From: Hyphochytrium catenoides
Taxonomy: Eukaryota; Sar; Hyphochytriomycetes; Hyphochytriales; Hyphochytriaceae
Direction: 5' to 3'
Length of the DNA: 15,443 nucleotides
Assembly (NCBI GenBank): GCA_900088475.1
Contig: FLMG01001743.1
Span: forward strand, 1-15,443
Below, piece by piece: positions 1 to 7,721 of the stretch (positions within the stretch are counted from its first letter, which is position 1; every line of letters starts with the position of its first letter). The notes under the pieces are model-generated. The model saw only the letters and a program-made list of their open reading frames with translations, made no database searches and was not told where the DNA came from. A program made the translations under genes and the position numbers.

Positions 1-240
1 CACCCTGTTTTAATAGCGGCCATGAAACCATTTAGAATATACTGCATTACTACTACCCTCTTGAAGCCTATGTTTATATTAGAGGACTAACGCCATACAT
101 TAGTATTGATGATTATAGAGACACTGAAAATCTCTAAGTCAAACGTGTAGAAAGACCAAGAGCAACAGAAGAGAAGACAAATAAATGACTTTGACAAAGA
201 TAAAAAAACAATCCCAGCAGCAGAGCGAGAAGAACAGCCA
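1..240. other. Unannotated left edge
   Basis: The first 130 bases are AT-leaning mixed sequence with no open frame worth calling. From about 150 the plus strand becomes purine-rich and leads into the tandem array. Nothing else is visible. Confidence 0.5.
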
Positions 241-1560
241 AAAGAGAAGGCCAATAAAGGCAAGAAAAATGGATGAGGATCACAGAAGTGGATGGTCGCC
301 AGAACGAGACGGCCAGAGTTAGCAAGAAAGGAGCACCAGCGGCGGGAAGAAAAGGACAGAGGTTAGAGGGCAGAAGGGCGGCAATACAGGTAGCGAGAGG
401 GGGAGACGGGGAGTTAGCAAGCAAAGGTCAGACGTTAGTGCAACAAAACGTTACCAACAGGAGAACAGACAGAAAGAAGACAGCAACAGTTCAAGAGCAT
501 CCGCAAAAAACAAGAAGTTTAGAAAGGTTAGAAATTAGGAAAAGTCACGAGCAAAGAACGGAGAGCAAAAACGAATGATGTGAGCAGACATCAGCTACCA
601 AGCGAGGGCACGGGCGGAAACAAAACAGGCAGAGATTAGCGGCGGGAGGAAGTGATGATCCAAGGGCAGAAGAGCAGAAAGGGGCCAATGGAGGTTAGCG
701 AGGAAAAGAGGAGTTAACAAGCAGAGGTCAGACGTTAGTGCAACAAAACGTTAGCAGCAGGGAGGGAAGAGTAGAGTCAGCAACAATCTAGAACAGCTAC
801 GGGAGAGAAGTGGTACAAAGGAGGTTAGAATATAGGAAAGATGTGCCAAAAACGGAGAGCAAGAAGCGAATGATTTTAGCAGAAGAGAGCTAGCAAGCAA
901 GGGCAGGAAGGGAAACAGAAAGGCAGAGCTTTGCGGGGGGAAGTGAGGATAAAAAGAGCAAAGCAGGAGGACAATGATGAGGTTTTAATTGAGGAAAAGA
1001 TGAGTTAGCGAGCAAAGGTCAGCCGTTGTTAGTGCAACAAGTGGTTAGCAGCAGGGAGAGAACAGCAGACAAGTCAGCTACCAAGCTAGAACGGCACCAA
1101 GAAGAAGTGGCAAAAAGGTTTAAGGGTAAGAGACATCGGAGCGGAGCACGGAGAGTACAAAGACTGATGTTAGCAGAGACGAACTACCAAGCAAGGGGCC
1201 CTTAACAGAGACGAATAACTGCAAGCAAGAGACAGGGACACAAAAGAGACAGAGCGTAGAGCAGGGAAGAAGTGACGGATTAAGAGTAAAAGAGCAGAAG
1301 GTGGACTACGGGGTAAGCGAGAGGACACAGGAGTAATCAAACAAAGGTCAGCCGGGACAGCTAAAGAGGTTAGCAGCAGGGAGAGAACAGCAGAAGTCAG
1401 CAACCAATCCAGAACGGTACCGAGAAAGAAGTGGCAGAACGGTTAGAATATAGAAGTACTAGCAGAGAACGGAGAGACGAAAACATTAGTCGTAGCCAGC
1501 AAAAGTCAGTAGGAATTCCCAGATTGTGAACGCCAGCAGGGTCAGCGAAAAAGGCAGCAG
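240..1560. repeat. Degenerate ~300-bp tandem repeat array, purine-rich plus strand
   Basis: Several sequence tags recur in the same order with a period near 300 bp. A tag beginning GAGTTAGCAAGCAAAGGTCA starts at 411, 711, 1002 and (more diverged) 1331. A second tag, ACGGAGAGC followed by an A-rich stretch, starts at 558, 852, 1148 and 1469. Between them AGCAGCAGGGAGRGAA and AGAACGGYACC-like tags keep the same order and spacing. A partial older copy is visible at about 240-410, where the GCGGCGGGA and GCAGAAGGG tags reappear. The plus strand is overwhelmingly A and G. Plus-strand frames are cut by TAG inside the repeated GTTAG motif, and the minus-strand open frames are low-complexity Leu/Ser/Phe/Pro. 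I therefore read it as non-coding satellite-like DNA. Divergence between copies suggests an old array. Confidence 0.8.
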
Positions 1561-2060
1561 GAGGACAGCTAAAGGCAGCAGCAGGCGGGACAAAGAAAGG
1601 CACGGAGGCAAACAAGAAAAGAAGAGGCAAAACGCTGAAAAAAGAGATGGGAGCCAGGAGCAGAGGGTCCCGGACCAGAAGAGGGAGGCGAGGCTGAAAA
1701 GACGAAGACTGGAGAGAGAGAGTAAAGTCATCAGAGTAGTGGCAAGATTCCAGATCGCAAGCAGTAACAGGATAAGGCAGAAGCAGGCCTAATTTGAAAG
1801 GAAAGGACGACCGAAAACGAAGCAGCAGTGCCCAACAGAGGTTTCCGAGCAACGAGGGAGCGGATGAGCAAAGGCAGAGAAAAGGAAGCGAAATGCTTAC
1901 TATTAGCCGGTAGGATCCGTGAGCAGGGAGAGGAGGGCTGCTAAATAAGTGGTTGGGAACAGGAGGAGAGATAGAGGAAGACAGAGAAACCAGCGGAGAA
2001 AGAAGGCAGACACCAAGTAGACGACAGGAGGTGGTACCGAGGCCTTAGGAAGGTGATGAG
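1560..2060. other. Purine-rich flank of the tandem array
   Basis: The A/G bias continues to about 2060, but the ordered 300-bp tags are no longer recognisable. It may be more decayed copies. The minus-strand open frame of about 150 codons here is Leu/Ser/Phe/Pro-rich, as expected from translating a pyrimidine strand, and shows no domain. I do not call a gene. Confidence 0.5.
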
Positions 2061-2442
2061 TAGAACAAAAAGTTCAAGTGCGCGCTGATCTTCTGTGCAG
2101 CCGCCTACTTGAAAAGGCAGTCGATGCCTAAAAGAAAGGCGAGCTCTATGTATCTGAGACTGGTCGGGCAGCTGTTTCCGCTATAATCTTTGTCGATCTC
2201 TTTCCTGCTTGTTGGTTGCTGATGGTGAGTCGTCGCTGGTCGCTGCCTGGTGCTTTGTTGTGGGGAGATTCAAATCTGAAAATCTGAATTGCGGTGGACG
2301 TTGGAAGTTGGAAATGAGAAATGAGACAAGGACGCGCGATTATCAGATCAAGGGGTGATATACTCTATCGTTTCCGGTTATTGTGGCGGTTTGATCTGGT
2401 AACTGAAAGGATCCTGCCGTTAGGCCGTCAGAAGGGGCCTAT
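2060..2442. other. Intergenic, G/T-leaning, with tiny adjacent duplications
   Basis: Base composition switches abruptly here from purine-rich to G/T-leaning. At 2270-2325 several short words are repeated back to back (AATCTGAA twice, GTTGGAA twice, ATGAGA twice), which looks like replication slippage. No gene is supported. Confidence 0.4.
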
Positions 2443-2585
2443 GATCACCCCAGGTTTGCTGGATTGTGTCTGTGATCACCTAAAGTTCTTGTTCGTCAAA
2501 GCAGGATTACCCTAAGTTCTCCTAAGGGGTGGTTTTTGGGGTCTAGGTTTACCCTACGTTCACTTCAGGATACCCCAAATATTAC
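2443..2585 (+). repeat. Cluster of five diverged GATYACCYYAAGTT-like motifs
   Basis: Related words start at 2443 (GATCACCCCAGGTTT), 2474 (GATCACCTAAAGTTC), 2505 (GATTACCCTAAGTTC), 2547 (GTTTACCCTACGTTC) and 2569 (GATACCCCAAATATT). The first three are spaced exactly 31 bp apart; the next gaps are 42 and 22 bp. It could be a decayed minisatellite or a protein-binding-site cluster. The ACCCTAA core resembles a TTAGGG telomere repeat read on the other strand, but the repeats are not contiguous. Confidence 0.5.
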
Positions 2586-4640
2586 CCTTGGTCGTTTTCC
2601 AGTGACTTGCATGATGGTGGTGTTCACTATCTCTGCTGCTGCTATGCTGCTGAGCAAACGTTCTTCGAGTGGATTCGAAAGAGTCCCTACTGCTACCCTC
2701 TCTAGTTTGCCGGCGCCTGCCGTGGACCGGACATAACTTCTTTTCTGTATTACATCCTATACGGGCCTCCTTTTCATTAAAAAAGCTATTTAACCTTTAA
2801 CACTTTTGAGTGATAATGGCAGCAGCTGACTGATGATTAAGGGAACAACTAGACCAACAATACGCTAGTAAAAGGCGTCTCATCGCTCAGCATGCAATGC
2901 TACTTACTGTCATTGAGCCCTTCAGAGTAGCCTATGATATAGTACCTGCAACCTCTAACACTGTCAATCGATGACGTACTACGCGGCGCAACATATCACT
3001 CGATTATTCTTGCATTCTTCTTGGTAATTGCCCAAGGAAGCATGGAGGTTTGCTGTACTACCGCACTACGCAAAGAGGTCAGAAGGAAAGTACCGCCTAT
3101 CCTAGTCATCGCGAATATGATGACCTGCTGAAGACAGAGAGCACCTTCCCCAACATCAACCGCCTGGTGGGTGAGGGTACGCGGGTGGTTACGACGAAGT
3201 TGCTCCTCAATGCTGCTCAATGAAGGTTTACATGATGGAACGTAATCACTTATTAGAGTGCCTAGCACTCTAACTGGGGGAGCTAGTAGTACGAGCATCG
3301 ACGAGGAAAACATCATGAGATTCTTTCGTTAACTTAGCTGTTATTAGATGTAAAGGTTCAACGTGTCAAGAGTGAGTGGGAGTGCCGGCGGGAACAAGAG
3401 TAAGCGCACTCATCGTCTATTTAAACTTCCATAATCCCTCCTGAGATGGTACGGCTCTTCTCAACAGCATCAAGTGAGAGGTTGTGAGCCAGAATTTGGA
3501 TCTCTGGGTAATTCCTCTTGTACCGTCATCCATCATCGCTCCTTATAAAACTCGGCTTCTTAGCGATCCTTGGGCAAAGCGACATGGGAAACAGCATACG
3601 CAGGAAGATCTTCTTCCGCGCTCATCCATGAGATCAAGGCACAAGCCCACCAGGCATCCATGAATCCATCAGTTCCGAAAGAGTCAGAGTCCATGATCCC
3701 AGCCAAGACGATGATGTGTCAGTCTTCTTGAGAGAGAGACAGACTGTCATTCTTATCTTCGGCCGGTCTGTCCAAAAGTGCTACCTCTAGGCATGTAACG
3801 TCCCAGGAAAATTTCACGATCAAAACTCCAACCCACATTGGGACGTTAACAGCTTCCTCAATACACTTGGCAATCCTCCCACCCGCCGTAATTTGTTATC
3901 TATTACTTAGAGATCACCTACACACCGAGTGACTCAATCCAACAAAGTAGTAATACCGTTAGGACCGCGCTTAGTAATAGCACCGGTATCAGATGGTAGT
4001 AATACAGCCCACCAGACCTGTATTAATGTTAGGCATCACAACAGGGTTGGCATGCTGCTTGTACGATTAGTGAGAAGGAACGGGAGACAGAATCAGAGCG
4101 AGATACGTCATATCACACATAGGAGCTTGAAGAAGAGATTCACGTTCTATTAGAGTCAATCATTGATTAACATCTAGACAGACATGGCATCTTTGAGAGA
4201 CAGAGTAGGCCTCTATTTGATACAGAGTCATGAGGAGAGATGAGGCAAGCGCTCTTCCACAGTTGGTTTCTTCTCTGATTTCTTGCTTTTTGCGCCGTTG
4301 ATCCTTTCCCTGCCGGTGTGGCCTGGCCTCACCATCATCAAGAGCTCCACCTCCAGCAACCAAGCGCGCAACATCGTGATGATGAGCGTTGGCATGCATC
4401 GGACTTAGCGAATGGCACAAGGAGCGAGGTTACCGAGGATAGCCTCCCGTCCTTCAGCAGCACCTGCAAGATATAAAGAGCTTCTGGGCTAGGACCCTGT
4501 CTGTCTCCTCCGTTTCTGTTGAACCTCCATGAGAACAATAGAGCGTTGTCTGGAGTAGGAATTCCCCAATAGCGGCACGCATTTGGCCTGTTGTCCGTTC
4601 TCCCACGCCTACTGTAACCTCGTAAGAAGTTGGGGCTCAG
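2586..4640. other. Gene-poor intergenic stretch
   Basis: About 2 kb of mixed-composition DNA. Open frames are short (at most 106 codons, minus strand near 2996-3316), lack recognisable domains and do not join by sensible splice sites. A 10-bp inverted repeat lies at 3796-3805/3839-3848, a level expected by chance. A TATAAAA at 3544-3550 precedes a 15-codon ORF at 3584. Decayed mobile-element sequence is possible, but I recognise none. Confidence 0.45.
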
Positions 4641-4649
4641 AGATGTGGC

Positions 4650-4656
4650 TATAAAC
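4650..4656 (+). promoter_or_regulatory. Putative TATA box of the kinase gene
   Basis: TATAAAC lies 107 bp upstream of the kinase start codon. A transcript starting about 30 bp downstream would carry a 5' UTR of roughly 75 nt without any AUG. The neighbouring 7TM gene has a TATAAAA at a similar distance, which supports the call. A further TATAAAG at 4472-4478 is an alternative that would imply a longer leader. Confidence 0.4.
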
Positions 4657-4756
4657 GAGCGGGAACCAAGGGCTTGACGTACGGCTCGTCGTTGCTACGC
4701 GGAAATTGTAGCGTGTAGGAATCTTCTGACGCCATTCACAAGACCCAACAGGACAA

Positions 4757-6680
4757 ATGGGAGGCTGCACTTCAAAGGATCCTACCGACGCGGCCACCAA
4801 CCTTGGGCCTACACAAGCAAACGGGAACCATAGAGGATACAATGAGAGAGATAGAGCAATGAATGATAGGGATAGAGGACAGCAGGACAGGGATAGAGGA
4901 CACAATGACAGGGCTGATGGCAGGGTTGGTCCCCCTGGAAGGGAGTTGAGGCGGCAAGGCAGCCGAGATGTAGCGCACACTCCCACTTCCACTGGCAGCC
5001 GACTGCAAAATAGTAGGGCCGCACAGGGAACAAATGACACTGCGCGGTACGGAGCATCGGATAGGCGAGGTAACCATCCAGAGCCGAGCCGAGCTAGGGG
5101 AGACTCAAAAGGTTCGCATAAGACTGCGATCACCCCTTCAACTTCCTTCTGTCTACCCGTGTTTCACTCGCAGTCTTCTTCATGTACCTCGAAGTTCTTC
5201 GTAGCTTCTTTTGTCATCAGGAGACGCCTTGCCTTCTCCAGAAATAGCTTCCAAGCCGTCATCACCACTCTGCTCGTCTCCCGAAATTTACGCTCACTTT
5301 CTCACTGTTATCTCATATAATGCAGCGACCAGACGGCGCATCGACTTCCCAGACTTCAGTGAACGGGAGAAAGACGCTGTTGACCGTATCATGGCTAATA
5401 GCCCACATTTATACATGGCAAAGATCAACTTTGAGGATTTGAAGGTAGAGAATGGCAAGAAGGGAGGTTGATGATGTGTCTCTGCGGCCTGTCCTGACAC
5501 TCTTCTTCATATCCCTCTCTCTCTCTTCCTCTTTCTTGTTACGCTTTTATCCTTCCCTTGTACAGCTTATGAAGGTGATAGGGACAGGCTCATTCGGCGA
5601 AGTGATAAAAGGCGAATATTGTGGCACGCCTGTCGTTATCAAGAGGATGCTTCGTAACAAAATTGACGAGGCAAATATGGCGATGTTCGCGGAGGAGATA
5701 CAGCTAATGATGGGCCTACGGCATCCCAATATCGTACAGTTCATTGGAGCCAGTTGGAACTCGTACTCTAATATGTATGCTCACATCTGCGGTGCTTCGT
5801 CCTTTCTGCTTCTCTCTTTCTCGCACGTATCGTCCTTTGCTTCCTCTTCCTCGCTTCCTCTCCGCTCGGCCTCTTGTACCGGAGCATGCCTTCCCTTATA
5901 GCATCGTAGAGCAGTCTATCTCAGAACGAGTTTCGGTCAGCACAATCTCCTGACCTTCTTTGTCTTTATCACCCTCGCCCTGTCATCCACGAAGCTCTCT
6001 GTCTCGTGCGTCTTCTCTAATCTGTCTCTCTCGCCCACTGATGTCTCTTTCTCCCAGTTGCTTTATTTCAGAGTTCCTTGATCGCGGAGATCTATTCACG
6101 GTCCTTCGAGACACCAGTGTGAAGCTAGCATGGGCGGACCCGATGATACGTATGGCAATTGACTCATGCAGAGGGATGGCCTACCTTCACAGCATGAACC
6201 CACCTGTTATCCACCGAGACCTCAAGAGTATGAATATCCTTGTCAAGTGAGTACCGCTTCAGCCTTGTCTCTTGTCACGCTGATCTGCACCTCGTGATCT
6301 CTTCTTTTCAAAGCCCTTCTTCGCGTTGTATAAGCCAGTTGTCCATCCCTTTGTCACCACTTGGTTTGTTCTTTGGTGCCGCTTCTTCTTTGTTATGGGC
6401 CCCGAGCTCCTGCTGCATGGTGCTCATGCCTTGGACTAGCGAGCTTCTATCTCCACTAATCCATCTTCCGCAGCTCTAATTTTGGTTGCAAGATCTCCGA
6501 TTTTGGGCTGAGTCGGACTAAGTCGGTTGATGAGACAATGAGCGTGACGGGAACTCCGTTGTGGCTCCCACCTGAGATGATAAGGGGCGAACGCTACACA
6601 GAGCGTGTTGATGTCTACAGCTTTGGGATTGGTAAGCTATCGCCTGCTGGCGGGAGAACTAGTGTTCGCGACGCCCCTTC

Positions 6681-6722
<42 letters not shown>

Positions 6723-7129
6723 TCTCTCTCTCTCTCTCAGTATTGACCGAAATGGATACACGCAAGATTCCCTACTGGGATGTGAAAGCAAAGGGCGCTA
6801 GAAAGAAGAAGGTTTCTGGCAGCACGCTCATGCACATGGTCGCTTATGAGGGACTCCGGCCGTCTGTCTCTCCAAGCTGCCTCAAGTCCCTAAAAGTCCT
6901 CATCGATCGCTGTGTGGCTGACAACTATAAGGAGAGACCCACCTTTGAAGAGATCATTCAAGAGTTTGATAGGACAATCAGGGCTGAAGCCAACGAGAGG
7001 GCGGCAGAGGAGGCAGCGCGAGCAATGGAGAACAGGCTCAACAAGGCGCAGATGGAGAAAGACGATCTAGCTGCAGCGCGAGAACTAGGTCTCAAGCTGC
7101 CATCTCTAGAAAATCCGCAGTACTCCTAG
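4757..7129 (+). CDS. TKL-family protein kinase, N-terminally acylated, six exons
   Basis: Predicted exons are 4757-5069, 5221-5444, 5566-5774, 6058-6246, 6474-6631 and 6741-7129. Together they make 1482 nt, or 493 residues plus stop. Every intron is GT-AG and the phases agree (1, 0, 2, 2, 1). The protein starts MGGCTSK, an N-myristoylation context with a palmitoylatable Cys4, so membrane anchoring is likely. Four Asp/Arg-rich heptads (29-56) and a disordered linker follow. The kinase domain (about 178-440) has a complete set of motifs: GTGSFGEV at 185-192, ATP-binding Lys205 in VVIK, helix-C Glu223, HRDLKSMN with catalytic Asp303, DFG at 321-323, PPE at 344-346 and Arg430. It should phosphorylate Ser/Thr (known for TKLs), and catalysis looks intact. 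Residues 443-480 are Ala/Glu/Arg-rich and probably a coiled coil. The start has a good context (A at -3, G at +4). The substrate and pathway are unknown. Confidence 0.88.
4841..4924 (+). repeat. Four 21-bp units coding Asp/Arg heptads in kinase exon 1
   Basis: Four in-frame 21-bp units encode NERDRAM, NDRDRGQ, QDRDRGH and NDRADGR (residues 29-56). They are a small coding minisatellite whose unit keeps the frame, so copy-number change would lengthen or shorten the linker by seven residues at a time. The mixed-charge composition suggests a flexible or charge-patterned segment between the lipid anchor and the kinase domain. Confidence 0.75.
5070..5220 (+). other. Kinase intron 1 (phase 1), with an alternative donor
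   Basis: Donor GAG|GTAACC at 5069/5070, acceptor TTTTGTCATCAG ending at 5220. A second donor AAAAG|GTTCGC at 5111/5112 is also phase 1 and would add exactly 14 residues, shortening the intron to 109 bp. I prefer the first because GTAACC is the better consensus, but the sequence does not settle it. Confidence 0.65.
5445..5565 (+). other. Kinase intron 2 (phase 0)
   Basis: Donor AAG|GTAGAG, acceptor CCTTGTACAG ending at 5565. Removing it joins INFEDLK directly to LMKVIGTGSFGEV, the expected lead-in to the kinase P-loop. Retention would stop translation at 5471, before the kinase domain. Confidence 0.85.
5775..6057 (+). other. Kinase intron 3 (phase 2)
   Basis: Donor AATAT|GTATGC, acceptor TTTCTCCCAG ending at 6057. 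Splicing yields SNICFISEFLDRGDLF, which matches the hinge region of TKL kinases (N-L-C-I-V-x-E-F pattern). A second phase-compatible pair (donor 5791/5792, acceptor ending at 6071) gives a poorer hinge sequence, so I rejected it as the main form. A CTAAT at 6017-6021 could be the branch point. Confidence 0.82.
6247..6473 (+). other. Kinase intron 4 (phase 2)
   Basis: Donor CAA|GTGAGT (near-ideal), acceptor CATCTTCCGCAG ending at 6473. A CTAAT at 6456-6460 is a plausible branch point. Splicing joins HRDLKSMNILV to NSNFGCKISDFG, so the intron falls between the catalytic loop and the DFG motif. Confidence 0.87.
6632..6740 (+). other. Kinase intron 5 (phase 1), mostly a CT microsatellite
   Basis: Donor ATTG|GTAAGC, acceptor TCTCTCTCAG ending at 6740. 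Splicing gives VYSFGIVLTEMDT, the expected helix-F sequence of TKL kinases. About half of the 109-bp intron is (CT)n running straight into the acceptor, so the microsatellite itself is the polypyrimidine tract. Confidence 0.87.
6684..6738 (+). repeat. (CT)n microsatellite in intron 5
   Basis: About 55 bases of near-perfect CT dinucleotide, interrupted by CCC at 6718-6720. It ends two bases before the acceptor. Confidence 0.95.
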
Positions 7130-7440
7130 CACATGCACATCAAGGACAGAGAGTAGTCCGACTAGGGTCCAGAGACGGCGCTTGCTTAGGAAAAAGCTTA
7201 TTTAAACCACTTATTTGACTTGCTTATCAACCTTGAGGGTAGGGGCTTGAAGCCATGAGGAGAGAGGAGAAGCATGGTGGCTGATGACAGAGGAAACACT
7301 GACGGGCAGATCAACCCAAAGACAGTAAGCGACAGGTGGAATGGGAGAGCTGCAGGATTGCAGTTGCACCTCAGCGGGCGAAAGAGAAGACGTAAGGAGC
7401 TGAGGCCACTATAGGAGATACGGGATAGCAATGGAAGTGG

Positions 7441-7458
7441 CTTCCTCTCTCTCTCTCC

Positions 7459-7489
<31 letters not shown>

Positions 7490-7490
7490 C
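7441..7490. repeat. (CT)n microsatellite, imperfect
   Basis: Fifty bases of CT dinucleotide with a few C and G interruptions, between the convergent genes. Confidence 0.9.
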
Positions 7491-7554
7491 TTGCTATTCC
7501 TTTCGACCTGCTTCTAAGAAGTCTTGAGCGACACACAGATACAGAGAATACCAC

Positions 7555-7560
7555 TTTATT
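7555..7560 (-). terminator. Poly(A) signal of the 7TM gene
   Basis: AATAAA on the minus strand, 162 bp past the 7TM stop codon. It is followed within about 15-25 bases by a TG-rich stretch (TCTGTATCTGTGTGTCG on the minus strand), the usual downstream element for cleavage and polyadenylation. The 3' UTR would be roughly 180 nt. Confidence 0.6.
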
Positions 7561-7721
7561 CCGTGATAAGGAGCTTTACAAGGGCCAAAGAGACAGAGGT
7601 AAATCAATGAAAAGGTGAAGCGTCGCGAGTGCTGAAAGACATGTAGGATACATAAGAAGAACATGACAGGCAAGTGCCATAGTGCAACATAAATAATGCG
7701 ACAGGAAGACGAGGAGCAGTC

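Larger units (their letters stand above)
7130..7721. other. Convergent intergenic region (3' ends of the kinase and 7TM genes)
   Basis: The two genes converge here with 592 bp between stop codons. No open frame is convincing: the longest minus-strand frame (7198-7554) is Arg/Glu/Ser-rich because it translates the CT/GA repeat. I see no AATAAA on the plus strand for the kinase transcript, so its 3' end is undefined. Confidence 0.5.

Noticed and set aside
273-578. 101-codon plus-strand Arg/Lys-rich frame
   Set aside because: It lies in the tandem array and the frame is not maintained in the next repeat units, where TAG in GTTAG interrupts it.
1397-1852. 151-codon minus-strand open frame
   Set aside because: It is Leu/Ser/Phe/Pro-rich throughout, as expected when a pyrimidine-rich strand is translated, and has no domain pattern.
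3796-3848. Inverted repeat TAACGTCCCA...TGGGACGTTA
   Set aside because: A 10-bp perfect stem with a 33-base loop is expected about once by chance in 15 kb, and there is no extended stem or flanking duplication.
4160-4538. Possible minus-strand spliced gene divergent from the kinase
   Set aside because: Two overlapping frames of 66 and 86 codons exist, but I found no phase-consistent splice joining them and no recognisable domain.
4609-5133. 174-codon minus-strand frame opposite kinase exon 1
   Set aside because: It is the shadow of the kinase exon and its Asp/Arg repeat, with low-complexity Leu/Ser/Cys composition.
5792-6071. Alternative intron-3 boundaries (donor 5791/5792, acceptor ending at 6071)
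   Set aside because: They are phase-compatible but give a hinge sequence with extra residues. The 5774/6058 junction restores the conserved TKL hinge pattern.
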